NCBI RefSeq assembly: GCF_034366625.1
Contig: NZ_JAXMIH010000006.1
Span: 310,001 to 374,000, forward strand
Direction of reading: 5' to 3'
DNA: 64,000 nucleotides
DNA from: Prosthecobacter sp.
Lineage (GTDB): Bacteria; Verrucomicrobiota; Verrucomicrobiia; Verrucomicrobiales; Verrucomicrobiaceae
Shown: positions 34,034-42,730 of the stretch, piece by piece
How the letters are laid out: each line of letters begins with the position of its first letter
Numbering within the stretch: position 1 is the stretch's first letter
Translations under genes and position numbers: made by a program
The notes under the pieces: model-generated
What the model was told of the DNA's origin: nothing
The model's input: only the letters and a program-made list of their open reading frames with translations
Databases searched by the model: none

Positions 34034-36169
34034 ATGAAGATCTTTCTTTGTGCTCTCTTTCTCGCCACGAACCTGATCGCGCAGAATGCGTGGATTTCGC
34101 CGAACACCCGCGTCATCCACACGCAGGCGGTCCAGGTCACGCAAGTCGATGCCCGCATCGACCTCGCAGATCAAATCGCCACGACGACGCTCGACATCGC
34201 CCTCCGCAATCCGACCAACCGGCCACTGGAGTCGGAACTGCTCGTGCCGGTGCCGCAAGGAGCGGTGCTGAAGGCGTTTGCTTTTGAAGGCGGCAATGCA
34301 GAAGCCACAGCCCGGTTGCTGCCGCGTGACGAAGCACGCCGGATCTACGACAGCATCGTGGCACAGACGCGTGATCCGGCGCTGCTGGAGTTTGTGGGCC
34401 ATGCGGTGGTGAAATCTAGCGTGTTTCCGGTGCCGGCCAATGGCACGCAGAAGGTGCGGGTGACGTATGAACAGCTTCTCGAAGCGGACGGCGCACGACT
34501 CGACTATGTGCTGCCGCGTTCGGAGGCGGTGGAGTATGCGGTGCCGTGGAAGCTCTCCATGCGCGTCAAATCGGCCTCACGCATCGCCTCAGTGTATTCG
34601 CCGAGCCATGAGATCGCCGTGAAGCAGCCGAATGGCAACGAAGCAAGCCTCACCTGCGAAACGCGTGATCCAGGAGCCTTCCGCGTGTCTTTGCTGCGCG
34701 AAACAAAAGACGAGATGACGGCCTCGTTGCTCGCTTACCCTGACCCGAAAATCGGCGGCGGCTATTTTCTCGTCATGATCGCCCCGCCGAAGCCCAAGGC
34801 AGATGCCGCGCCAATCAAACGCGAAGTGACACTCGTCATCGACCGCAGCGGTAGCATGGCGGGACCGAAGCTGGATCAGGTCAAGGCGGCGGCTTTGCAG
34901 GTGATCGAAGGTTTGAACGATGGCGAAGGTTTCAACCTCATCGTCTATAACGAGGCGGTCGAAATGTTCGCCGCGCAGCCGGTGATCAAGAACGCGGAGA
35001 CGACGAAACAGGCGCGTGATTACATCAGTGCGTTGCGCGTAAGCGGTGGCACGAACATTCATGATTCCATCGTCGAAGCGCTGCGGCAGAAGCCGCTCGA
35101 TGGCATGCTGCCACTCGTGCTGTTCCTCACCGACGGCCTGCCGACCATCGGCCAGACCTCGGAAAAGGCGATTCGTGAGGCCGTGGCGAAGGGAAATCCG
35201 CACCAACGTCGCGTGTTCACCTTCGGCGTCGGTGTCGATGTGAACACGCCGCTGCTGTCACGCATCGCCCGCGAAACACGCGCCAGCGCGGAGTTTGTGC
35301 TGCCGAAGGAGGACGTGGAGGTCAAAGTCGGCCGCGTATTCGACCGCTTGCGTGGTCCGCTGCTCACCCGGCCCGCTTTGCGTGTGCTGGATGATCCGAA
35401 TCGTGTCAGCGACCTGATTCCATCGCCATTGCCGGATGTGTTTGAGGGCGAACAAATTCTTTTGTCCGGCACCTATCGCGGTGAAGCGCCGCTGCATTTC
35501 CAACTCACCGGCGCATCGGCAGAAGGTGAGCGGAAGTTCGATTTCACCTTCAATCTCGACAAAGCGAGCACCGCAAACGCCTTTGTGGCCCGCCTGTGGG
35601 CCAGCAACAAGATCGCCGTGCTCAGCGAGGCGATTCGTGATCTCGGTGCGGACGGCGCGACGGCGAACACGACCGAGCTGGTGAACGAAATCGTGCGTCT
35701 CTCGACGCAATTCGGCATTCTGACCGAATACACCGCTTTCCTGGCCGAAGAAGGCACCTCGCTGGCTGCCGTGACCTCCAACGCCACGCGTGCGAACTAT
35801 AACTACAGCGACAAGGCCATGAAAATGCGCAGCGGACCCGCTGCCGTGTCGCAGGCGGGCAACATCAACAAGGCCGCCGAATCGAAGCAGCTCAACGTCC
35901 GCAATCGCTTCCTCGATGAGAAGATGCAGGCCGTCGAGATCACCAGCGTGCAGCAGGTTCAGGCCGGAGCCTTTTTCAACAAAGGCAATCGCTGGAGCGA
36001 TGCGAACGCCTCCAAGTCCGAGCGCGCGCCGGACCGCACCATCGAGATCGGCAGCACCGAGTTTGGCCTCCTGGTCGATGAACTCGCCGCCGACAACCGC
36101 CAGAGCCTGCTCGCGCTGCGTGGCGAGCTGCTGCTCGAGCATCGCGGCCAGATCGTGCTCATCCGCTGA
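34034..36169 (+). CDS. Secreted VIT and von Willebrand factor A domain protein
   Basis: A 711-residue protein with a signal peptide (MKIFLCALFLATNLIAQ). A VIT domain occupies about 25-150 (with LLPRDEARRIYDSIVAQTRDPALLE), and a VWA domain about 262-440 with MIDAS motif DRSGS at 270-274 and the later FLTDGLPT. The long C-terminal part ends with a beta-rich LLLEHRGQIVLIR. VIT/VWA proteins bind metal-dependent ligands in the envelope. It is the first gene of a plus-strand cluster with a second VWA protein and a two-component system, whose signal it may help to sense. Confidence 0.85.
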   Translation: MKIFLCALFLATNLIAQNAWISPNTRVIHTQAVQVTQVDARIDLADQIATTTLDIALRNPTNRPLESELLVPVPQGAVLKAFAFEGGNAEATARLLPRDEARRIYDSIVAQTRDPALLEFVGHAVVKSSVFPVPANGTQKVRVTYEQLLEADGARLDYVLPRSEAVEYAVPWKLSMRVKSASRIASVYSPSHEIAVKQPNGNEASLTCETRDPGAFRVSLLRETKDEMTASLLAYPDPKIGGGYFLVMIAPPKPKADAAPIKREVTLVIDRSGSMAGPKLDQVKAAALQVIEGLNDGEGFNLIVYNEAVEMFAAQPVIKNAETTKQARDYISALRVSGGTNIHDSIVEALRQKPLDGMLPLVLFLTDGLPTIGQTSEKAIREAVAKGNPHQRRVFTFGVGVDVNTPLLSRIARETRASAEFVLPKEDVEVKVGRVFDRLRGPLLTRPALRVLDDPNRVSDLIPSPLPDVFEGEQILLSGTYRGEAPLHFQLTGASAEGERKFDFTFNLDKASTANAFVARLWASNKIAVLSEAIRDLGADGATANTTELVNEIVRLSTQFGILTEYTAFLAEEGTSLAAVTSNATRANYNYSDKAMKMRSGPAAVSQAGNINKAAESKQLNVRNRFLDEKMQAVEITSVQQVQAGAFFNKGNRWSDANASKSERAPDRTIEIGSTEFGLLVDELAADNRQSLLALRGELLLEHRGQIVLIR

Positions 36170-36202
36170 ATTTCTCCCGTCCACTCCACCCAAACCACAT
36201 CC

Positions 36203-37363
36203 ATGAAAACGAAACACATCCTAGTCGCCACGGCTTTGACCGCGTGCCTTGCCATCGCCAAAGAAGTTCGTCCGCCCGCACCTGTGGCGGAAGTCACCAA
36301 AGTTGAAGCCGCTGTTGATGGGCCACTGGTCCAAATCGCCGTGCTTCTCGACACCAGCGGCAGCATGCAGGGCCTCATTGAGCAGGCCAAAACGCAGATC
36401 TGGAAGCTGGTGAACGAATTCATCACCGCCAAGCAGGATGGCAAAACGCCCGTCGTGCAGGTGGCGCTCTATGAATACGGCAAGGACGCCCTGGGTTCCA
36501 AAACGAACTGGATTCGCCAGATTCAGCCGCTTACGCGGGATCTCGACAAGGTCTCCGAGGAGCTGTTCGCCCTCGCCACCAACGGCGGCGAGGAATACTG
36601 CGGCGCGGTGATCCAGCGTGCGACATTGGACCTCGCCTGGGATGCGAATCCGAAGGTTTACAAAGCGATCTTCATCGCTGGCAACGAACCGTTCACGCAG
36701 GGGCCGATTGATTCGAAGCAGAGCTGCAAAGACGCCATCGCCAAGGGCATCATCGTGAACACGATCCATTGCGGCGGCGAAGCCCAGGGCATCGCGGAGC
36801 ATTGGAACCAAGGCGCGCTGCTCGCGGACGGCAAATACCTCGTGATCGACCAGAACCAGGCCATCGTTCATATCGAAGCCCCGCAGGATAAAGAGATCGT
36901 GAAACTCAACGAGGAGCTGAACAAGACTTACATCAACTACGGTGCCGCTGCTCCCGCCGCGAAAGCACGGCAAGTCGCGCAGGACAGCAATGCCGCCGCA
37001 AAGCCCGAATCAGGGGCGCAGGTGCAGCGCATCGTCAGCAAGGCCAGTGCGAATTACTTCAACAGCGGCTGGGATCTCGTGGATGCCAGCAAGGACAAGA
37101 GCTTCGACATCACGAAGGTCAAAGAGGCCGATCTGCCCGAGGAGATGAAGACAATGACCGTCGAGGAGCGCAAGGCCCACCTCGTGAAGAAAACCGCCGA
37201 GCGTGAAGAGATTCAAAAGAAGGTGCTGACCCTGAACAAGGAACGCGAGGCCTACGTCGCCACCCAACGCAAGGAATCCGCCAAGAATGACACCCTGGAC
37301 ACCGCGATGGTGAAAGCGCTGCGCATGCAGGCGGAGAAAAAAGGCATCGCGTGGGAGAAATAG
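36203..37363 (+). CDS. Secreted von Willebrand factor A domain protein
   Basis: A 386-residue protein with a signal peptide and a VWA domain whose MIDAS motif is DTSGS (50-54 in AVLLDTSGSMQG). The rest of the domain contains VQVALYEYGKD, ATNGGEEYCG and FIAGNEPFTQG. A charged, helical C-terminal part (about 300-386) follows. It starts 33 bases after the VIT/VWA gene and 18 bases before the response-regulator gene, so it belongs to the same operon. Metal-dependent binding in the periplasm is inferred; the partner is unknown. Confidence 0.85.
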   Translation: MKTKHILVATALTACLAIAKEVRPPAPVAEVTKVEAAVDGPLVQIAVLLDTSGSMQGLIEQAKTQIWKLVNEFITAKQDGKTPVVQVALYEYGKDALGSKTNWIRQIQPLTRDLDKVSEELFALATNGGEEYCGAVIQRATLDLAWDANPKVYKAIFIAGNEPFTQGPIDSKQSCKDAIAKGIIVNTIHCGGEAQGIAEHWNQGALLADGKYLVIDQNQAIVHIEAPQDKEIVKLNEELNKTYINYGAAAPAAKARQVAQDSNAAAKPESGAQVQRIVSKASANYFNSGWDLVDASKDKSFDITKVKEADLPEEMKTMTVEERKAHLVKKTAEREEIQKKVLTLNKEREAYVATQRKESAKNDTLDTAMVKALRMQAEKKGIAWEK

Positions 37364-37381
37364 ACCCGTTAACCTTTCCGC

Positions 37382-38065
37382 ATGCACACCATTCTGGTCA
37401 TCGAAGACGACGCCGCGATCCGTCGCGGCGTCTTGGATGCACTCAAGTTTGCCGGACACACGACCTTGGAAGCCGGAGACGGTGAAAAGGGGCTCAAACT
37501 GGCCTTGAGCGCGACCTTTGACCTCATGCTGCTCGATCTCGTGCTGCCGCATGCTAGCGGCTTCGATATTTTGAAGGCGCTGCGTCGTGAGCGACCGGGA
37601 ACGCCGGTGATCATTCTCTCGGCCCGTGGCGAGGAGAATGATCGCGTGCGCGGGCTGCGACTTGGCGCGGATGATTATGTCGTGAAGCCCTTCAGCGTGC
37701 GCGAATTACTCGCCCGCGTCGAAGCGGTGCTACGGAGAGCACCTGAACGTCAGCCAGTGAGCGAAACGCTCACGCTGGCCGTGGCGACGATTGACTTCGG
37801 CCAGAGCGTGGCCCGCTTCGAAAACGGCGAAAGCGCCGAGCTTTCCGAACGCGAGCGTGATGTGCTGCGCTACCTCGCGTTGAATCGCGGCAGGCCCGTT
37901 TCGCGTGAAGAACTGCTTCAGCGCGTCTGGCACATCGACAACAAGCAGACGGAGACGCGCACCGTGGACATGCACATCGCCAATTTAAGGCACAAACTGC
38001 GAGATGATGCCGAGTCGCCGCGTGTGATCGTCACCGTGCGAGGAAAAGGCTACCAGCTCGCGTGA
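37382..38065 (+). CDS. OmpR-family response regulator
   Basis: A 227-residue regulator. The receiver domain has EDD at 8-10, the phospho-acceptor D52 in LMLLDLVLPHASG, and the YVVKPFSV lysine. A winged-helix domain follows with LSERERDVLRYLALNRGRPVSREELLQRVW and ends TVRGKGYQLA. It is cognate to the histidine kinase at 38337, separated by a small membrane protein gene. The genes it controls may include the two VWA genes directly upstream, by inference from position. Confidence 0.92.
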   Translation: MHTILVIEDDAAIRRGVLDALKFAGHTTLEAGDGEKGLKLALSATFDLMLLDLVLPHASGFDILKALRRERPGTPVIILSARGEENDRVRGLRLGADDYVVKPFSVRELLARVEAVLRRAPERQPVSETLTLAVATIDFGQSVARFENGESAELSERERDVLRYLALNRGRPVSREELLQRVWHIDNKQTETRTVDMHIANLRHKLRDDAESPRVIVTVRGKGYQLA

Positions 38066-38077
38066 TAAGATGACGTC

Positions 38078-38329
38078 ATGAAACTAAACTCACCATTCTT
38101 TGGCACCTCCACCGCACTAAGAGTGTTTGCATCGGCGGCGATGGGTTTTGTGCTCGGTGGATGGGTGCTTTTTGCACTTGGATGGATGGGCTTGTGTCTG
38201 GCCAGCCAACTAGCGGCTTTCGTGTTCGGCATTAGCTCGTGTTGCCCGTTCGGTGGCATTGCCACGCTCGGTGCGGTGCTAAACCTGATGTCTTGGCTTG
38301 TTTACGGCATGATGATGTCAGCATCTTGA
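38078..38329 (+). CDS. Small membrane protein between regulator and kinase genes
   Basis: An 83-residue, mostly hydrophobic protein with two or three helices (about 12-50 and 58-80) and the cysteine pair in ISSCCPFGG. It starts 12 bases after the response-regulator stop and ends 7 bases before the kinase start, so it is in the same operon. No family is recognised. An accessory role for the kinase is possible from position only. Confidence 0.6.
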   Translation: MKLNSPFFGTSTALRVFASAAMGFVLGGWVLFALGWMGLCLASQLAAFVFGISSCCPFGGIATLGAVLNLMSWLVYGMMMSAS

Positions 38330-38336
38330 GAAGACC

Positions 38337-40487
38337 ATGCGCAAACCTCTCCATATCTGGATCACCTTCCTCGCCTGCCTCGGGCTGCTGCTCGCGGCGA
38401 TGGCGTGGGTGAGCTGGCACACGCTGGCGCTGGAGCGCACGCGGGAGGAGGCGGCGCGGGACGCGGACCAGCAGGAGCGCGTACGGCTGGCGCTGTGGCG
38501 GCTCGATTTCCAGGCGAGCGCGCTCATGATTCGCGAGAACGCGCGGCCGCCGCATGATTTCCGGCCGTTTCATGCGCCGGAAGGCCTGGTGAACAAGGCA
38601 TATAGCAATGTGGCGAAGGGCGAGGTGCTGGTGCCGTCGTCTCTGCTCGCGGAGACGCCGGAGCATGTGCTGCTTCACTTTCAGATGGACTCGCGCGGGC
38701 AGATCATCTCCCCGCAAGTGCCGCAGAATGGCGAGCGCACGCTGGCGCTGGCGCAATTCGTGAACGCGGACGATTTGACGCGCTGCGAGCAACGCCTGAG
38801 CGGTCTGCGTGAGCTGCTGGCGCAACCGGCCCATTCGATCGCTCCCAAAGCAGATGTCTCATCCTACTGGCCCGGCAGCAGTACTCGCACACCGGCACCC
38901 GCACCAACCGGGCCGCCGATCTACAACCGGCAAATCCTCGCCGAACAGGCCAGCGTGCCGCGTCTTGGCTTGGATGACAACAAGCCGCTCGTTGCCAATG
39001 ACGCGAATCTGCCACGCAACAATGCCTGGGCGGTACAGGAGGGGCAAGTGGCCACGCAGCAGCAACTGCAACTCAACAGCACCGAAAACGCACTGCGCAG
39101 CCGGGCAGTCACAGCGCAGAACGAGGAAGCGATCAAACAGCAGCCGATGATCAAGATGAAGGAGCCGATGCCACCATCCAAAGTCTTCTCCAAAGCTATC
39201 GCCGAGGCTCCCAAACCGAGTGGCAAGCCTGCGGAGAAGAATATCGACGCAGAAATGGACAAGGCCGCTGCCATGCCGCTGCCCGCCGCCGCTCCTGCGG
39301 CACCGGCTGCGATGGCTGGCGCGTTCAACACACCGCCGCAGAATGGTTTCGGCACCTCCAGAGCCGCAGGCGCGAAGGAAAACCTGTCTGCGCTCAAAAG
39401 CGAGGTTTCATCCACGAGTTCGCGGCCTTTTCAAGGCGTGTGGCTGGGCCAGCATCTGGTGCTGACGCGTGAGGCTGTGGTGGATGGTGCGCGCATGGTG
39501 CAGGGCGTGTGGCTGGACTGGCCGGCGCTGCGTGAGGCGTGGCTGAAAGAGATCACGGATTTGTTTCCTGACGCGCATCTCGAACCCGCCGCGAACGTGA
39601 GTCTGGGAACGCGGCCCACGGATGATCCGCTGCGCTTCGCGGCGCTGCCGGTGCGATTGGTCGCGGGTGTGATTCAACTGCCGCCGCTGCCATTTTGGAC
39701 GCCGTTGCGCAAATCGCTCGCCATCGCGCTGGCCTGCGTGCTGCTGGCGGCGGCGGCGGTCGGCCTAGTGCTGCATGGCACTGTGGCGCTGAGCGAACGC
39801 CGCGCGGATTTCGTTTCCGCCGTGACGCATGAGCTGCGCACGCCGCTGACGACGTTCCGCCTTTACTCGGAGATGCTGGCAGACGGCATGGTGACGGATG
39901 AGGCGCAGCGGAAGACCTATCTCGACACGCTGACGGGCGAGGCGGGCCGTTTGAGTCATCTCGTCGAGAATGTGTTGGCTTATGCGCGTCTCGAACGCGG
40001 CAGCGCGAAGGCGAGAGCCGAGAACGTGACCATCGGCGAGCTGCTGGACCGCATTTTCCCGCGTTTGAAGCAACGCGCCGACGATTGCGGCATGGAGGTG
40101 CACGTGCATGCCACGGAAGCCGACCGCAAGACGCAACTGCACATCGACGCGGCGGCGGTGGAGCAGATCCTTTTCAATCTCGTCGATAACGCCTGCAAAT
40201 ACGCCGCCCCGCGCGCGGCGGAGCCGGTGATCCATGTGGAGGCGGACACGAGCGGTAAGTTCGCCATGCTGCGCGTGCGCGATCACGGTGGCGGCATCTC
40301 CCGCAGCGAGCGGCGGCGCATCTTCCATCCGTTTCACAAGAGCGCGGACCAGGCGGCGCATTCCGCGCCGGGTGTTGGCCTTGGACTCGCGCTGTGTCGC
40401 CGACTGGCGACAGCGCTGGGTGGTGCGATCACGCTGGATGCGGCGCACAAGGACGGCGCGTGCTTTGTGCTGAGCCTGCCGAAGTGA
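38337..40487 (+). CDS. Sensor histidine kinase with long extracytoplasmic region
   Basis: A 716-residue kinase. The first membrane helix (about 8-27) is followed by some 430 extracytoplasmic residues. About 190-360 of these are low-complexity sequence rich in Ala, Pro, Gln and Asn, followed by a folded segment (FQGVWLGQHLVLTREAVVDG). The second helix (about 462-484) leads to HisKA with H498 in SAVTHELRTPLTTF and HATPase_c with NLVDNACKYA, DHGGGI and GVGLGLALCRRLA. There is no HAMP domain. The outer region is unusually long and partly disordered. With two secreted VWA proteins in the same operon, a protein-protein sensing arrangement is plausible. Confidence 0.88.
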   Translation: MRKPLHIWITFLACLGLLLAAMAWVSWHTLALERTREEAARDADQQERVRLALWRLDFQASALMIRENARPPHDFRPFHAPEGLVNKAYSNVAKGEVLVPSSLLAETPEHVLLHFQMDSRGQIISPQVPQNGERTLALAQFVNADDLTRCEQRLSGLRELLAQPAHSIAPKADVSSYWPGSSTRTPAPAPTGPPIYNRQILAEQASVPRLGLDDNKPLVANDANLPRNNAWAVQEGQVATQQQLQLNSTENALRSRAVTAQNEEAIKQQPMIKMKEPMPPSKVFSKAIAEAPKPSGKPAEKNIDAEMDKAAAMPLPAAAPAAPAAMAGAFNTPPQNGFGTSRAAGAKENLSALKSEVSSTSSRPFQGVWLGQHLVLTREAVVDGARMVQGVWLDWPALREAWLKEITDLFPDAHLEPAANVSLGTRPTDDPLRFAALPVRLVAGVIQLPPLPFWTPLRKSLAIALACVLLAAAAVGLVLHGTVALSERRADFVSAVTHELRTPLTTFRLYSEMLADGMVTDEAQRKTYLDTLTGEAGRLSHLVENVLAYARLERGSAKARAENVTIGELLDRIFPRLKQRADDCGMEVHVHATEADRKTQLHIDAAAVEQILFNLVDNACKYAAPRAAEPVIHVEADTSGKFAMLRVRDHGGGISRSERRRIFHPFHKSADQAAHSAPGVGLGLALCRRLATALGGAITLDAAHKDGACFVLSLPK

Positions 40488-40497
40488 AGGATCGCAA

Positions 40498-40554
40498 GGA
40501 GCGGGACTTGCCAAGTCCCGCTGATTTGAAACGGCACTTGGCAAGTGCCTCTCC
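40498..40554. repeat. REP-like doublet, GGAG...CTCC variant
   Basis: GGAG (40498-40501) and CTCC (40551-40554) bound CGGGACTTGCCAAGTCCCG and GGCACTTGGCAAGTGCC. Each is a hairpin and the two are related to each other. It fills the gap between two convergent stop codons (kinase at 40487, fabZ-like at 40559), a typical REP position, and may terminate both transcripts. Confidence 0.72.
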
Positions 40555-40558
40555 TTGG

Positions 40559-41017
40559 TCACTTCTCACCCGCGAGTGTGACAGATCCGGTGATGATGAC
40601 GTTGCCCGCGTCATCGCGGATTTCGCCGATCACCTGCCCCAAGGTGTCGAGCATGCCTTGAAGTGCGCCGCTGAGGTGAAGCGACTGGCCGGGCGTGATG
40701 CTGCCGAGGATCTTGATCTGGCGCACGGCGGTCAGACGCAAGTTTTTGAGCGGCGCTTCGCCGGGTCGCGTCTGCACCAGGATGCCGCCGAGCTGCGCCA
40801 GCGCCTCGATCATGAGCACGCCGGGCATGAGCGGTGCGCCGGGAAAATGGCCGCGCAGAAATTCCTCATCGCCTTTGAGCTTCCACACTGCCTTGGCGGA
40901 GACACCGGGCACGAGCTCGGTGAGTTCATCAATGAAACGGAACTCCGGGCCGTGTGGCAGAGCGGAAAGCGCTTGGACAAGATCGGGCGATGAATGCATG
41001 CTTTGCCACTTATTCAT
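40559..41017 (-). CDS. FabZ-like 3-hydroxyacyl-ACP dehydratase
   Basis: A 152-residue hot-dog-fold protein; the ATG at 41017 or the one six codons later may be used. Family motifs are PHGPEFRFIDEL, RGHFPGAPLMPGVLMIEALAQLGG with catalytic H57 and E71, and a C-terminal IRDDAGNVIITGSVTLAG. FabZ removes water from 3-hydroxyacyl-ACP. It is divergent, 39 bases apart, from an acyltransferase followed by a GT2 glycosyltransferase. A specialised lipid or aryl-polyene-like pathway is therefore possible, alongside ordinary fatty-acid synthesis. Confidence 0.85.
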   Translation of the reverse strand: MNKWQSMHSSPDLVQALSALPHGPEFRFIDELTELVPGVSAKAVWKLKGDEEFLRGHFPGAPLMPGVLMIEALAQLGGILVQTRPGEAPLKNLRLTAVRQIKILGSITPGQSLHLSGALQGMLDTLGQVIGEIRDDAGNVIITGSVTLAGEK

Positions 41018-41056
41018 GAATCAACCGCAGGGCAAACCCCAAAGCACCACCGTCGC

Positions 41057-41836
41057 ATGCTGATGAAGCTGCTGCATCGCCTGTGGCTCGCATTCGTGCT
41101 GGTTCTCAGCATGGCCTATTGGGCTGGGGGCGGGTTCCTGTTTGTGCTGGCGGGGCTGGTGCTTGCGCCGTTGCTGCCGCTGGAGAGATCACGCGCGATC
41201 GGCCAGTGGCTGCTACAGGAGGCGTTTAATGACTTTTTGCGGCTGCTGCGGCTGTGCGGCGTGTTTGAGTGCGAGTTTCGCGGCTTTGAGGCGCTGGATG
41301 GCGTCACCGGCGGGCTGATCATCGCGCCGAACCACCCGGCGTTGTGGGACGCGGTGTTCGTGATCGCGAAAATACGCGGCCTGCGCTGCATTTTGAAGGC
41401 CTCGTTGATGCACAACCCCTTCCTTCGCGGCGGGGCAAGGCTGGCGGGCTTCATCCCAAACAAGCCCGCGCACAAGATGCTGCAGCACGCCATCGAGGCG
41501 CTGCGCCAGGGCGACCGCCTGCTGTTTTTCCCGGAGGGCACACGCACACGGAAGCAGGAAAACGCTGTGAATCGCTTCCAGGGAGGAATCGGCATCATCG
41601 CCACGCAGTCGAGTGCGCCGGTGTGGCCGGTCTTCATCGAGACCAACAGCGACTACCTGTGCAAAGGCTGGCCGCTGTGGCGGCTGCCAGACCGAAAGAT
41701 CAAGCTGCGCATCACCCTGGGCGAGCCGCTGGCCAGCCCGCCGGATGAAAGCGCGGCAGATTTCACCGAGCGACTGCGAGCCGTGTGTCTAGCCGGTCTC
41801 GTCGCGCTCAACAACGGGCCTAAAACGGACGCGTGA
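41057..41836 (+). CDS. PlsC-type lysophospholipid acyltransferase
   Basis: A 259-residue membrane-associated acyltransferase from the ATG at 41057 (alternative ATG at 41063). One or two N-terminal helices are followed by the catalytic NHPALWD (H93, D98), the substrate motif FFPEGTRTRKQ (158-168) and PVWPVFIET. Such enzymes transfer an acyl chain to lysophosphatidate or a related acceptor at the inner membrane. A glycosyltransferase gene follows on the same strand 89 bases later. Confidence 0.88.
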   Translation: MLMKLLHRLWLAFVLVLSMAYWAGGGFLFVLAGLVLAPLLPLERSRAIGQWLLQEAFNDFLRLLRLCGVFECEFRGFEALDGVTGGLIIAPNHPALWDAVFVIAKIRGLRCILKASLMHNPFLRGGARLAGFIPNKPAHKMLQHAIEALRQGDRLLFFPEGTRTRKQENAVNRFQGGIGIIATQSSAPVWPVFIETNSDYLCKGWPLWRLPDRKIKLRITLGEPLASPPDESAADFTERLRAVCLAGLVALNNGPKTDA

Positions 41837-41925
41837 GCCTGGATTGGGCGAGTTGCCGCCGGGGTTGATTTGCACTTGCGGCGGGGGGCTTCCTCGTGTC
41901 CATCACGCCTCCCTTGCGAGGGCAC

Positions 41926-42699
41926 ATGAAGCTTCTTCTCCTCATTCCCAGCTACAACACCGGACGCCTCCTGGCGGACACGGTGGCACATGCGCTGGAG
42001 CACTGGCCGGAAGTGTGGGTGGTGCTGGACGGCAGCACCGATGACAGCGAGAAGGCCGTGGAGGCGCTGCAGTCCGCGCATCCGGGTCTGCGTCTGATCA
42101 AACAGCCGGTGAATCGTGGCAAAGGCGCCGCCATCTGCCGTGGTGCCGAAAAAGCCGCCGCCGCCGGCTACACGCATGTGCTGACGATGGACGCCGACGG
42201 CCAGCATCCGCCTGAATCGATCCCGAAGTTCATCGCGCTCGCCCAAGCATACCCGGAGGCCGCCCTGCTCGGCCAGCCGATCTTCGGCCCCGAGGCCCCG
42301 ATGCTGCGCGTGCGCGGCCGCCGTATCTCGAATGCGTGGGCCAATCTCGAAACACTCTGCTGGGGCATCGGCGATACGCTCTTCGGCATGCGCGTGTATC
42401 CCGTGCAAGCACTGCTGCGCGCGTTTCGCAGCACTTGGTTCGCCCGGCGCTTTGATTTCGACACGGAGGTGGCCGTGCGCATCTGCTGGCAGGGCGTTCC
42501 AGCCATCAACGTCCCCACACATGTGCGCTACCTCACAGCGGCGGAAGGCGGCGTCTCACAGTTCCGCTACATCCGCGACAACGCACTGCTCACCTGGATG
42601 CACGCGCGTCTGATGGTGAGCTTTGTCCTGCGACTGCCACTGTTGATCTGGCGTGCGGCACGTGGCGGCAATCCGCTGAAAAATATCGTCGCACCGTGA
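41926..42699 (+). CDS. GT2-family glycosyltransferase
   Basis: A 257-residue glycosyltransferase from the ATG at 41926 (MKLLLLIPSYNTGRLL); a GTG ten codons upstream is less likely. The GT-A nucleotide-sugar site is LIPSYNTGRL, VVLDGSTDDS and the metal-binding MDADGQHPPE. A C-terminal amphipathic or membrane helix lies at 232-250. The sequence resembles dolichol-phosphate-sugar synthase-like GT2 enzymes. Next to PlsC and FabZ it may act on a lipid or polyene carrier, as in aryl-polyene clusters, but no ketosynthase is present here. Confidence 0.85.
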   Translation: MKLLLLIPSYNTGRLLADTVAHALEHWPEVWVVLDGSTDDSEKAVEALQSAHPGLRLIKQPVNRGKGAAICRGAEKAAAAGYTHVLTMDADGQHPPESIPKFIALAQAYPEAALLGQPIFGPEAPMLRVRGRRISNAWANLETLCWGIGDTLFGMRVYPVQALLRAFRSTWFARRFDFDTEVAVRICWQGVPAINVPTHVRYLTAAEGGVSQFRYIRDNALLTWMHARLMVSFVLRLPLLIWRAARGGNPLKNIVAP

Positions 42700-42730
42700 T
42701 GGGCGGCCTGAAACGGGCCGTTCTCATCTC

